From the NCBI GenBank assembly GCA_002914845.1, contig JXTC01000091.1, forward strand, positions 274,049 through 338,048: 64,000 nt of DNA. The letters are read 5' to 3'. This document shows positions 47,401 through 59,749 of this stretch, piece by piece; the stretch's first letter is position 1, and each line of letters begins with the position of its first letter. The stretch comes from Trema orientale. Taxonomy: Eukaryota > Streptophyta > Magnoliopsida > Rosales > Cannabaceae. The notes below the pieces were generated by a model. That model worked only from the letters and a program-made list of their open reading frames with translations, did not search any database and was not told where the DNA came from. Both the position numbers and the translations under genes were made by a program.

Positions 47401-50400
47401 TTTTATTAGTTTGATGTGTTTTTATAGTTCTTATAAATAAATGAGAATCAATGTGAATTTATGCCAAAAATGAGTTTTTCAATTTGGATTGAAGCTGAGT
47501 CCGATACTAACACGTTGTAATGAAAACGAGGCAACACAGAACTAAACTGACGAAACGACGTACCCGGGAAGCAATATAGCGCATAAAGGTGAACAGGGGC
47601 GCCCCTGCGCCTCTGTTGAGGCGCCCCTGTGCCTCTAGGTAGCTAGGGGCAGCAAGGGAGTACCCTTACTGCCTAGAGGTGCCCCTGCCCCACTTTAGGG
47701 GTGCGGCTATGCCCCTAAATGCGTCTTGGATGCATTTTTGTGCTTTTTTAATGAATTTCAACGGTCCGGATCGCTCATTTCTTATAATCCAACGATGGAG
47801 ACTAATTCATCCTTTAGTGTACTTAACTTTAACTTAGGAGAATACATTAAAAAGGGGATAGAGGCATAAATTTCAGTGCGGAGAATTGGAGAAAAACACA
47901 CTAAATTCCCAGAGAGAAAAGCTTGGAGTTGGAGATTTCTTGAAGAATTCTTGGGAGAGATTCTTGAAGATTTGAAGACGTAAAGCTCATCTCAACAAAA
48001 GTTTTCCTTTTCCTTTCTCTCACCCTAATTTTTTAGAAATTTGTATTGAACTTATTATATGAATGTGCTTGGATTTATGAATTTTTTGTTGAAATTAGCC
48101 ATAGATTTTACTATGTTTGGTTATAATTTTTATACTATGGTTCGATTTATCTTTTTTATACTTTGTTTTGATTACTTTATTTATTGTTGGTCTATTTTTC
48201 ATTTCCAATTCGTTTATGTTTCTCTTTGCTCAATGCTTTTATTTTATTTGTTCAATGAATTAGTTAATTTTAGGATGTGATTTTGATGCTTGGAAGAGAT
48301 TAAATTCATAATCCGAAATTGAGAGGCACAATTTAGGTAGTTGTGAACTCCTAGATAATCACCTTGCTAGTTTTAGGTTATTTAGGTTATTGTGAGACCG
48401 GAAGGTGAACAATGTTGGGATATTTGCCCTAAAAGGCATATTTCCAATTTTACCCTTTTAGTGTAAATAACTTTCTCTTATATGCAATTATGATATTTGC
48501 TAGATTAAACTGTCTTAGTTGAATAGTTTATTTATCTGAAAAAAATTACATGACTTTACTTGTGTATAAAGAAACAAACATGATTAAGTGTTAATTATGG
48601 GGAGACTTGTTTCTTTATCTAAGTGTAAATAAATTAGTTCACAATCTGTAAATAAAGATAGAATACTTTATTTACTAAAGATTGTAGTAATTGTCTATCT
48701 CAACGGGAATGATGTGTCTCAAATCATTGAAGTGTCTGACTTCTGATAGAAATACTAGTACAATATAAATAAGTTATGTGTATTGAACAGGACCAGATAA
48801 TAGAAAAAATTGGAGCGCCGTAACTCAATTCTTATATTACCACAAACTAGCTCTTAGCATGTAGATCTTAATCATTGATATTTAATTGAACTTGCTTTCA
48901 TGGGTTGTAGCCTTTTGATTTGTTAAAAGACTAACCTCTATGAAATTAGAGGTGAACTCTGGTAAATTGGAGGTTATAGCTTATGAATTGATGGGACACT
49001 AAATAGTTAAGGACACTATACATTAATGCTACTTTAGGTTCTTTCAAGATTCATGGAATAATTAAATCTAAAATCTTAGTATTCACTTTGTGAATTGGTT
49101 AATAATTTTGTCTAAATGGCCATTGAGAACAAAATTATCGACAACATTATTCCTTGATAGAAAGATGGTAACTTAAAGATAAATATGTGTTAGAGGGGTA
49201 TTACGGTAATTTTACCTATCCAACTACGGCATTGTATAGGGATTCTATATGTGGTATAGAATATACTAGATGGATCGGTTAATCAAGGTTAGTTGATTAA
49301 ATCTCTATAAAAGGTATGACATTTAATCTAAGAGTGTAGTATTGGGTCTTTAGTTAAGTGTCCCTTTTACTAATAGTATTTATATAAATACCATAATAAG
49401 AGTTATTACGTATTTATCATATAATTAGAGCTTAGATTATTTGGATCCATTAGGTCCCTTGTCTAACTCAACAATGCTCTTTAATTGGTTGGTGGTATTT
49501 GTGAAATTAGTTTCATGAAACTGTATAAAATAATGATTCTACACAGAAGTTGGTATTTTTATAAATAAGTTTCATGAGTTGAACATATTTATAAAAATAC
49601 ACCCAAAGTCCAAATTGGAGAACAAGCCCAATCCTAGTTGGACTAGGGTTAGCAGTTTTTAGCCTCATATATATAAGATACATGAGAGAAAAAAACTACA
49701 CAGTAACACAAGAGATGTCACACTAAAATTAGAGGGAAAAAGAGAGAGAATTCGGCCACCCTTAGGCTAAGTGAGAGAGAATAAGTTTCCTACAACTTCA
49801 CACTCTCATTTGACGTCCCGGTGTTCCAAAAGATCAAGAAGGTATTCTTGATCGTTCTCCAACATAGGATTCGACTTTGTGCCCACTCACCTCATCAACC
49901 AAGAGCAGGAGTATAGACAAGAAGATATAGGGTTGGAGATTTGATCACCATCAACAAGTAGATCAAGGAGGAGCATGCAACAAGAGGTAAACCCTAATCT
50001 CATCTCTAGGGTTTTGTATCTAGATTTGATTTACGTTATACATGATCCTGTAATTGATATATGCATGTTCTATGGTTATAAAAACTGTTTTCATGTAAAA
50101 ATTTTAAAACCTAAATCCGCTAATTTTTCTACTGCGTTTGTGATGTGATCATGTGTTTTCCATATCTGCATGTATGCATGATTTTTCCTAAGCGTTAGGT
50201 CAATTAAATTATCCTACAAGCAATACCTTAATTTTCATTTGAGAGCTTGAATTTAATGAACGCATAATTAATCGGGTTAGATAAGGCTATTAACTTAGGT
50301 TAGCTAGGTGTAGTATCTTATTTGACACTCGTGAGAGGTAATGAGGTTAGACTAGGTCCCTCGATTAGTGAGTTGCGTGGAATTAAGCCACTAATTACTT

Positions 50401-50740
50401 AATTTGACGAACTTAGGAGTAATTAGGTATAATCAATACCTAATACATTCGTGCATAGTATTATCTACATTTTATTTACATTTTATTCTTTTTGTCTTTA
50501 TTTTTTTATATTCATTTAGATTTTATGTCTAAATAAAGTCGAGTTGCGATAATTCCAGTACTTAGCGATAGTTTAACACCTAATTTCTATGGATCGACCA
50601 TTCTTGTCACTATACTAGCTAGTTTTGATTTTTATTAAGACACGTTAGGTTAGTTAATAATAGGAAAAGAACATTATAAATTGTAAATTTGATTTTGGGC
50701 GTTTATAACTAACGGTTAAAGCTCAATTATCATATTTCAC
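47401..50740 (+). other. Possible older LTR-like repeat split by a solo LTR
   Basis: A GC-rich block with repeated GGGGCGCCCCTGCG-like and GGTGCCCCTGCCCC segments (about 47600-47710), a TATA-like ATTAAAAAGGGG (47847-47858) and, beyond the inserted solo LTR, TTTCTATGGATCGACC (50584-50599) recall LTR and leader regions of some plant Ty3 elements. Left and right limits and a second LTR were not found. Inference only. Confidence 0.3.
48413..50218 (+). mobile_element. Solo LTR, 1.8 kb, second copy
   Basis: Begins TGTTGGGATATTTGCCC and ends ATTATCCTACA. Flanks AACAA (48408-48412) and AGCAA (50219-50223) match at four of five bases, a likely decayed target duplication. It aligns along its length with 38968-40290 in reverse orientation. 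No internal retrotransposon domains are attached. Confidence 0.88.
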
Positions 50741-51189
50741 TCTTAATAGTTGTTCCCATCGTATTATAGTTAAAAACTTTAATTCTTCATAAATTCTTGC
50801 CTTTAAAATTAAAGCCTTAATAAAAACTTCCAATCTCCCACATATTACCTCATATTTTGTATGAATACATATTGACTAGAGATAACACAATACCTATATA
50901 TTGTCAATCGGCAAAATACGATGAGCCCATCAAGACACTGTATAAAGATAGCAAAACATGAAAGCATGGTAGATCATGCTATATAAACATCAAGAGTATA
51001 TATGCAATAAAAACATCATTGTTTTGAGAAAAAAAATGGCTTAATTTCACTACGGGTGCCAAAATCAATAAGTTAATAAAATCCATGGTGCACTAGGAAA
51101 AATATATTTTAGGAATAATAAAAGGTGTCAATAGTAAAAGACGCAATCTTTTAATTGTTTAATGGGTTAGTTTAAATTAGAGGTAATAT
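50741..51189. other. Intergenic, no gene recognised
   Basis: AT-rich spacer; nothing recognised. Confidence 0.4.
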
Positions 51190-51860
51190 AATCTTTCTAT
51201 AATATATAGAGATAATACTGAAACATCATTTTTGTAATATCATATTTAACCATCTGTTCTTATAAAAATCAAAATTATCTGTTTTATTTTATAAAATAGG
51301 AAAAAAAGTTTGGTCAAATGTTTGACTAAATGGTTTTCAAAATGATATTAATACTATTAAGATATTGATATCCAAAAAACTCTTAATTGATTTCTTTAAA
51401 AAAGAAATAACTTAAAGTTTATTGCTAAAAAAAATTATCAATATTTTTCTATAATCTAAATAAAAAAGTGTGAGTTTCTTTTTATTTTTTTACATAAAAA
51501 TTAATCTCCCTATAATATATAGGAATAATCCCCGAAACATCTTTTTTGTATTAACTATAAACCATATTTAACCATTTGTTCTTATAAAAATAAAAAATAT
51601 CCCCTTTATTTTCTAAATCAGAAAAAAATAACTCTTCTTCTCTCTTTAGTCAAATGTTTGACTAAAATTTTTTTCAAAATGATATTAATACTCTTAAGAT
51701 ATTGATATCCAAAAAACTTTTTGATTGATTTCTTTTTTTTTAAAAAAAAAAACTAAAGTTTATTGTTTATCAGAAATGAAAAATTTTATTGCTAAATAAA
51801 ATTATTAATATTTTTCTATAATTTAAAAAAAGTGTATTTTCCTTTTATTTTATAAAGTAA
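51190..51860. repeat. Tandem duplication, about 320-bp unit
   Basis: Two adjacent copies share TCAAATGTTTGACTAAA, CAAAATGATATTAATACT, AAGATATTGATATCCAAAAA, CTATAATATATAG and AATATTTTTCTATAAT in the same order. Copy 1 is about 51190-51480, copy 2 about 51495-51860. Confidence 0.85.
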
Positions 51861-52640
51861 AAAATAATCAAATAATAGGGACTATTTGATAATTGATTTT
51901 TAAACATATGTAAGAGTATTTTAAATATTTCGTATATCAAGATTGGACCAAAAAAGTATCATAGTATACTTAGTTAGGTTTAAAAAAGTATCATAGTATA
52001 CTTAATTAGGTTTTCATTACAATATATAAATATCATCCATGCAGAGTTTGAAACGTTTATAGGAATTAAAAATACAGAGTGGCATGACTTCAAAAAATCT
52101 TTTAGGACTCAAACATTATTATCGTAATTATTAGTGGCGTTTAGATGAATTCTCACAAGAGTTTTTTTTATTTATAAAACTTTTTCATGGAAGCATGCTT
52201 TTTTCCTGTTTTGAAAAGTAGATCGATTTTTTTAGAGTTTATAAGAACATAAGGTTAAATGGTATTTAGCCATAATAGAGGATATGTTTTTCGGATTATC
52301 CCATGTATTATTTCATCTTGAAGTTAACTTAATATACTCTCATTAAAAGTGAATGGTTGCGAGAAGTGAATTTTCATTTGGTTTCTCAAAACATAGTCTC
52401 TGACATGGGCAGTATTGAAGCCTAAAAGAATATTGAAATTATCGATCAGGATTTATACAAGAATGCCCCACTTTTTAGGTATCTTTTAAGTAGATATCCT
52501 TTTTAATTTCACGAACAAAAAAGCCCTTTTTATTATTTATATTATATTAATACCAAATTTGCCCGTGAATCTAATTTCTCACCGGTACGTTTCACAGACC
52601 CTCTTTATACCACTCCTTCATATCATTAATGATGTCCAAG
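51861..52640. other. Intergenic, no gene recognised
   Basis: A short tandem duplicate AAAAAAGTATCATAGTATAC occurs twice at about 51949-51996. No gene seen. Confidence 0.45.
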
Positions 52641-53030
52641 CCTCCCATCACCATTAGTGTTTCACAGACCCTCACCCGTAAAACTCCAACTGCACTCTCT
52701 CTCTCTAGAAATGGACTCTCTCACATCGTTCGACGACCTTTGCCCCGATAATACGACCCCCACTTCAGCATCGACGTGGTCACCATGGCCGACCAGCTCT
52801 CCCACCTCCACAACTACATCTTTGACAATTAAGGTCGACGGCAATTGCATCAGCACCGTCGACCGCAACGGGTTCATGACCGAGATGAAGAAGATCCTTC
52901 TCTCACCATCGCTAACGTACGGACTCGGCTATCGTCCCGATTCATATGCATGGCTAAAGTGAATGAAGACCCCAGCTTTCTCAAGAAGGCCACGAATCTC
53001 AAAGCTTCCAAGTTCCACCTTTGTAATATA
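52641..53030 (+). other. GC-rich gene-like fragment, unidentified
   Basis: Base composition changes sharply: Cs and CG dinucleotides are frequent, unlike the surroundings. A 101-codon frame (52657-52962, starting MFHRPSPVKLQLHS) and a second overlapping frame containing MADQLSHLHNYIFDN exist, but neither continues into introns or neighbours. It may be a pseudogene or captured exon. I do not recognise the protein. Confidence 0.35.
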
Positions 53031-53429
53031 TTTATTGGAAAGGTTATGACTGGGCTTTTTTTTAAAGAGAAAAAGAAAGAGAGAGGATACTATTTCCTTT
53101 CCGTCTTAAAAAATTATACTATTTGGTATATCATAAATATAATGATACATTTATTAGTAATAAATTAAGAAAGATAACGATATTGAAAAATAAGGGAAAA
53201 AGGTAATTAATTTAATAGCTATGCTATATAAATGATAAAAGAAAAGAAAAATAAAATTTGTAACAGTGGCCTCCCCCCTCCCAAAAAAAAAAAAGAAGAA
53301 AAGAAACAGTAATAGTGGCAAATTATTAGTATATCATTAATTTACTTGAAGAAAAAAATAAGAAATTTATTTTTTTAAAAACGTACAAGACGGTACTTAA
53401 TGATATGTTGGTAAATCAGGCCTATCTAG

Positions 53430-53735
53430 GGGCTTATAGAAATATGACTAAATTTGGGCCCAATTTCAGTAAATGTCCCTTTGTCAAATGTTATAGCAAA
53501 ATGTCCGGTATATATGCATATATACCAAATGTAAAATTTTATATACCAAGTATAAAAAATTATATACCCAGTGCATTTCAGTACAGTAACTCAAATTATT
53601 AGATACGCGTATCTATTAAGTGTAAAAATATATATACTTGGACATTTAGCTATAGAATATTAAAAATTGACATTTATTTAATCAAATTTAAAATTTTGGT
53701 CATCCACCTAAATTTCTCTAGTATTCTAAGGTACA
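53430..53735 (-). repeat. Dispersed repeat family B, copy 2
   Basis: Reverse complement of 5226-5520 (see copy 1), with CCAAGTATAAAAAATTATAT, GTTATAGCAAAATGTCCGG and GGTCATCCACCTAAATTTCT as landmarks. Confidence 0.75.
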
Positions 53736-53744
53736 TATATTCGG

Positions 53745-54190
53745 CTTCTTACAAAAATCCAAGCCAAAGTACTTTTTTATAAAAATCTAGGTCCAAAGTA
53801 CCAATAATTGGCCCATTGTTTTTGAAAAATCCCGGATTATTTTAGACAAAATCTCACTTTTTAAAATATTTTTATAAAAATAACACTTTTAATAAATATT
53901 TAAAAAAATACTACTTTTTCTTCAAAATTGGTATTCTTAGTACTCAAGGTAACTAGTTAGGTTGGGTAACCAATCTAGCTAATTAAAATAACTGACCAAG
54001 TTACCTTAGGTAGATCGATTAGTCACCTCAAGTATCTAATCAATTAATAAAAAGTGATATTTTTTAAATACTTTTAAAAGTGATATTTTTCTAATTAAAA
54101 TCTAAGATTTCTCAAACAATTTCAAAATCTGGGATGTTTCAATTTTTTTTAAAAAAATTATAATAAAAAATTAAATTTCCTCTATTTATT
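53745..54190 (+). repeat. Dispersed repeat family A, copy 4
   Basis: Plus-orientation copy with TTGAAAAATCCCGGATTATT, AATAAATATTTAAAAAAATA, CTCAAGGTAACTAGTTAGG, CCTCAAGTATCTAATCAATT and ATTTCAAAATCTGGGATG. Confidence 0.85.
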
Positions 54191-54399
54191 AGGCTTGCAT
54201 AGAAACGAAAATTTCGGCCTGACTTGATAATTTGCCTGTTTTCAATTATTTTCTCTAGTGAAGTGATTGCTTCGTTTCCTAACGAATTAAATCTTACTAC
54301 CAATTGACAATATTATTATTTTTTCCTGAAATTCCTAAATGAGGCTGTGTTTGGTAGGAGGTCGAAGGGAGAGCATAGAAAATGGTAGGAGAGAAAATA

Positions 54400-54665
54400 G
54401 CAAAATAGGTAATTTACTTGCATAAATAACCATTTTATAATTTTATTTTGATAAATGACCATTTTTAGTTGATCTAATTTTATAAAGTAAATTAATTCTT
54501 TAAAAAATAAATAAAATTTCAAAAAATAATTCAATACACTAAATATGAAAAATAACCATTTTTAAATAATGTTTTAAATTTGGCAATTTTTTAACAGCGT
54601 TTGAAAAATAGCCATTTTGTAAACTATAATCCAAAATTTAGCCACTTGGTTAGAAACTTGAAAAA
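54400..54665 (-). repeat. Dispersed repeat family C, copy 2
   Basis: Contains AAATAACCATTTTTAAATAA, GAAAAATAGCCATTTTGTAA and CCAAAATTTAGCCACTTGG; its reverse complement resembles 5675-5810. Confidence 0.45.
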
Positions 54666-54721
54666 GAAAAGGATGGGACCCACAAAATTTTTCTTCTCCA
54701 CTTTGGAGAGTAAAGAGGATG

Positions 54722-55105
54722 AAAAAGTTTGAAGAAATTTGATTTTTTTATTGTAATTTAAAAAAATTGAAAAAAATCTCAGATTTTGAAATTATTTGAA
54801 AAATATGGAATTTTAATTAAAAAATGTCACTTTTAAAGTATTTTAAAAAAACTATTTTTTTTAATTAATGGATGAGATACTTGAAGTAACCAATCAGATA
54901 ACCTTAGGTAACAAGCTCAAATATAATTGAAAAATACTAATTTTGAAGAAAATATGGTATATTTCTAAATATTTTTGAACAATAGTTTGCTAAAAAGCTT
55001 TTAGAAAGTGATAGTTTTCTAAATTAATCCTGGATTTTTAAAAAAATTAAGCCCGTCCAGGATCTTTCAATCGTGGGCCTTGAATTTTATAAGAAGCCCA
55101 AAAAA
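54722..55105 (-). repeat. Dispersed repeat family A, copy 5
   Basis: Reverse orientation relative to copy 4, about 540 bp away, so the two form an inverted pair. Landmarks: AAAAATCTCAGATTTTGAAA, GATGAGATACTTGAAGTAAC, GTCCAGGATCTTTCAAT, GGGCCTTGAATTTTATAAGA. Confidence 0.85.
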
Positions 55106-55679
55106 CCATGTTTTTAAAAATATTATCAATTTTATGACCTTGAAAAAATAATTAAAATCTTGTACGATCCTTTCAGACATTTTTCTAAATACTTTGTAGC
55201 CTAGAAAACACGGTGACATTTTAACAAAGTCAGTTTAGTGGCGAGTGTGACCTTGCCTGATAATATTGCTAGTTGTGGATTCCATTCTTGATAGATGCTG
55301 TTTTTATTTATTTTTTTCATTTTCTTTCCTTTTTCTAAATTCACTCTGTTTTTATTATTTTTTTTCGTTGTCCTTAATTGTTCTATTTTTCACTCTCTTT
55401 TTATTTATTTATTTTTATCATTTTTCCCTTTTTCAACTTATTATTTTACTTCTTTTCATTATTTTTTTTCATGGTCTTTATTTTGGTTGTTCTCTTTTTA
55501 ACTCTTTTTTTTTTCCCCTTGTTTTTCCTTTTCCGATTTTTACTCTTTTTCATTTATTTTTTAACTTTCTTACAAAAAATAAAAAACAAAAGTATTACTG
55601 GTAAAAACTAATTTAGTTTCTCGTTTCCACTAACTAAATTAATAAAACTGGTTATTGATTTGTAATTTCTGATAATGTC
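55106..55679. other. Pyrimidine-rich tract, no gene recognised
   Basis: About 55300-55560 is strongly T/C-rich on the plus strand. Open frames here give only Phe/Leu/Ser-rich low-complexity translations and are not supported as genes. Confidence 0.6.
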
Positions 55680-56045
55680 TTGTAGCTAATTAAATTACAG
55701 TAAACTATAATGGATTCTTAGAAACTAATTTAGTTTTCATGTAGTAAAATGTTATGTAGCTAACTAAATCATAGGAAACTACAAATATTTCTCAGAAACC
55801 AGTTTGGTTTCCTCTTAGTAGAATGCCGTGTATGTAAGTAAATCACGGAAATCTATAAAAATTTCCTAGAAACCATTTTGGTTTCCTTTTAACAGAATAC
55901 CCTATATGTAAATAAATCACATGAACAAAGGTTTTTTGGAAACCAGTTTGATTTCTTTTTAGCAGAATACCCTGTATGTATGTATGTAAATCATAGGAAA
56001 CTATAAAGGTTTCCTGGAAACTAATTTAGTTTTTTTATATTAAAC
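55680..56045. repeat. Minisatellite, about 74-bp unit, five copies
   Basis: GAAACYA starts at 55721, 55795, 55869, 55939 and 56017 (steps 74, 74, 70, 78). A typical unit has TTTCCTAGAAACCATTTTGG, TTTCCTTTTA, CAGAATACCCTATATGTAAA and TAAATCACGGAAA. GGTTTCC and GGAAACC lie close together, so each unit can form a small stem. Confidence 0.88.
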
Positions 56046-57483
56046 TAATTTAATAAAGCTATTATTTTCTTATATTAATCATGAATCACTTCACAGACTC
56101 TATAAAAATCAATTTTAGAAAAATCGTTAAATTAATAACATTGCACCTAATACTATCTTTGTTGTAATTAACGAAATTGGAAAATTCCACAACATTCTCT
56201 ATCTAATAGGAAAAAAATCATGACTTGCAATACATAAATTATGAATCAGTATCTAAAAGTTTAATCGATAAATTAGAAAATAGAGTAAAAAATATTAAAA
56301 ATTAGGATAGCCCCAAAATCTTTTATAATTTCAATATTCCAAAAGCTTAAATCTGTGAAAAATGTGAAAAAAGGGAAGAAGAAATCTAATTTATCAACAT
56401 CCAAGTATGAAAATCTCCTAAACACATCTAGGAAGCATGAAGAAGAATGAGAAAGTATGGTATTTTTATAAAGGAAACTATATAAAAATAAGTGATAGGA
56501 GGAGGACCTATTTTTGTCCTTATTTTTAATCCTTATTTTAAAAAGGTCGGATGTTATCTTCCCGTGAAAGAATCTAAATTACTTGGCATACTAACTTTTA
56601 AAATGATAATATTAGGATAAAATAATTATTTTAAAATAAATAAATCTCTTTACACACTGAAAAACTACAACGAAAAGACTTCTTTTTTTTTTTTTTTTTT
56701 TTTTCTATTCTACATAATTTTCTATTGTTTATATTTTTTTTCTTCCTCTTATTTTGTTTCCTTTCTACAAAACATAGGGTCAAACTCAAAATGAAAAGTT
56801 TCATCACTCCTTCTGTAAAGGTGATAACGCAGTTCTCTAGTTTATATTGTTCAAATAAGCTCACAAAGTCGCAATTTTCAAAGTTAAAGCGAGGTCATAA
56901 ATTTCTCCATGGTTTATGTGACTTCTACTTCTGCCAATAAATATTTTATACGGAGATATTTAACAAATTTTATATGAAAATACGTGTGTGCACAAAACGA
57001 TTCAAAAAACCTGCAATGTTTTGTCGCGAATTGAATGTCAATTATCGTGGTTGCCCTGTCTGTCACTAGCTAGTCGCTACTATCATATTGTATGTTTATT
57101 ATATATCAATTTTACTATAGTTCCCCCCAACATGCTAATAGTGCTGTCATATATATATTTATATATATATATATATGTATAGCAAAGGCTGTAACCATCC
57201 GTGACAGTTGCCACTTAATTTACTTGCTGCTCCCCGAAAATAAGCCACTGTCGATTTTCGTCTTAAATATTATCAAAATACTAAATCATGATCACTGATT
57301 TGATTTTTCAAACTGCCAAAAAAAAAAAAAATTGTGTTAAAAATTGCGTGCTCTCATGTTATAATTTCTAAATCTCAAAACTGGCACATGAGTGTATAAT
57401 CAATTGGTTTTAAATGAAAAAAAAAAAAAAAAACTGTGTATTATTCGAGCAGGATATACACAATAAAATATCATCCTTTCTTA
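56046..57483. other. Intergenic, no gene recognised
   Basis: AT-rich, with a T tract at about 56683-56704 and a short (TA)n at about 57154-57176. No gene supported. Confidence 0.45.
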
Positions 57484-57724
57484 GATTATCTCCAATCCAC
57501 GCTAATATGGCGTAGAAAAAGATAAAATGGTGCTGGGTTTTGGCCTAACTAGTGCCAATTTTGAAAGCATTTAGGCGTTTTGGGCTGAAGAGTGCCACAA
57601 CAATATTGGCCTTTTAATGTTCATTTTTATTTTACAAAAAATCCCACAAATGGAAGTATTTGTATTTTTTTTTAACTCAAATTGCATAGTTTTGGCCAAA
57701 ACTAACAACTTTTTGTCACCAAAA

Positions 57725-57769
<45 letters not shown>

Positions 57770-58226
57770 TCATGGTTAATTATATGAAGTAAAATTAATA
57801 TGTAAATGAATGAACGTCAATATATATTTTTCACATTTGTGTTTATGTTTAATTATTAAATGTAATGAAAAATTATTTTTAAATAATAATTTAATATTAG
57901 ATTGATAACTTTAGTTAATAAAATATAATTATTAATCTGTTAGTTTTTATAACTTTGTTAAATAATAAAATATATTATTAGATCAATACGTGTAAAAAAT
58001 TTGTATGTGGGCATTATTTTATTCGTGAAATAGATAAATAGTATGGAATTAAAAAAAAAATTATATAAAAAGTAGATAAAAAAGAATATACAAAAAATAT
58101 TAATTTTTAGTGTTAGAACTAGTATAATGGGTTAGAACTTAGAGATGAAATTAGTGTTTGATGTGATAGTTACACCAAAATAGAGTAAAAATTACACTAT
58201 TTTGGTATAAATGATTGGAGATTCCC
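57484..58226. mobile_element. Tourist-like (PIF/Harbinger) MITE with TTA TSD
   Basis: The left end GATTATCTCCAATC and the reverse complement of the right end, GGGAATCTCCAATC, are short inverted repeats. TTA flanks both sides (57481-57483 and 58227-58229), the target site typical of PIF/Harbinger. It contains an (ATT)n run of about 15 units at 57725-57769 and no coding region. Confidence 0.8.
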
Positions 58227-58229
58227 TTA

Positions 58230-59570
58230 CAAAGTAGGTCCATTCAAAATCTTCGCTTAACCACAGAAGTTACCAATTTGATGTGATTTTTTTTTCATGG
58301 TGCCAATCGAGGATTTAATTTTCCTCTACTATGCGGTACGGTGCAATTTATGGTTTGAGATTTTTGCCAGAATTTTAAGGATTTTGAAGAATGTGTTTAG
58401 TCTTGCATGTGCATTTTCATGATCTCTCATCAATTAATTGATTTCTTTATCAATCCGTGCTTTTGGTTCTTCTCTGTCGAGGCATGCAAAATGATGCAAG
58501 CTACATGTATACTCATTGCAAGACAGCATTAACCAAACATATATTATTTATTAGGTATAGCTTTATGCATCAACATATGCATAAAATATGTAATAGAGCC
58601 ATATGGCATGATCACTCTGAGTTCCTTTTTACTCCAAAATATTGCAAAAGTACATAAAAAGGTCAAGATAGATAGAGATATATGTAGTATGATATTTTTG
58701 TGGATCATTAACTAATAATTAGGCAATGAAACTCGAGATTAGGCAGCACTAGTACTTAAAGAAGATCAATCATTGAGGAAAAAAATCATATATATGCAAT
58801 CTCTCTTTTTACCTGAAATATGATCAACTTAATTATTTAAGACTTTAACTACCCTAGTCCTTCCATCAAGTGGGGCATACATACAAGTATTTATATTTGT
58901 AAAACAAGTTAGATGTGTACGAGAACAGTAAATTAGGGCAAGTTTAAAAGACATGATGGGGCCAAGCTGCAAACGACATCTATCAATTTCAGCTTAAGAG
59001 ATGAGACATCAAGAAAAAGATAATGGGGACGAGTGACGAAAGAGATATGCGAAAAAAAAAAGAAGCCGTCCCATACCACTATTTTCCCTTGGCTCTTGTT
59101 TAATATGTTATATTTTTTATATTCTTAAAATCCTCTTCCTGGTCCCATATTGGGTCTCTCTCTCTCTCTCTCTTCAATTTTTATTAATTTCTATCCCATC
59201 ACAATTTTCACGGTCACAAATAAGCTGATGACATGTTCCTATATAATTGATAATGGAGATTCTTTTACAAGATCCCGATCGAATGAGAAGAGACTAGACC
59301 TATTCATGATATATTTTGTATTATCTAATGATATTTTTCTAGGACTAGTTTAAATGAAACTTGGGAGTCTGACCAAATTAATGCAATGAACAGGTAAAAA
59401 CGAGAGTGCTAGCCATAGAGTATATACACATTTATATAAGCATAAACTAGATCGGGAAGGGAAAGAGAAAAACGTGAGAATTTGTTTGAAAATGGACAGA
59501 GCTTGCTAGGGGTAGGGGACGTATTTAGTACTGGCATATACATACAATTATGCACATAACTTTTGTGTGT

Positions 59571-59606
<36 letters not shown>

Positions 59607-59749
59607 GAACAGCGGCACCAGTTGATACATAATGACTTAACTACTAGGATCAAAGAGCCTCATCGTGAGTTCTCTTGATCGTTTTTTCTCCTAGCTAATT
59701 GGAAAGATGCCAATGGACATAATGGCCACTTGAAACAAAGACCATTACA
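58230..59749. other. Intergenic, no gene recognised
   Basis: Contains a (TC)n run near 59155-59173 and a short (TA)n near 59581-59606. I looked for common plant microRNA mature sequences from memory and saw none. Confidence 0.4.

Noticed and set aside
48059..48280. 73-codon Phe/Tyr-rich plus-strand frame
   Set aside because: Low-complexity AT-rich translation inside a repeat-like region; no domain.
55266..55611. Overlapping Phe/Leu-rich open frames resembling membrane proteins
   Set aside because: Low-complexity translation of a pyrimidine-rich tract in several frames at once; no start context, intron structure or family motif.
58400..58600. Possible RY-type promoter motifs (CATGCA)
   Set aside because: Isolated motifs without an adjacent gene are not meaningful.
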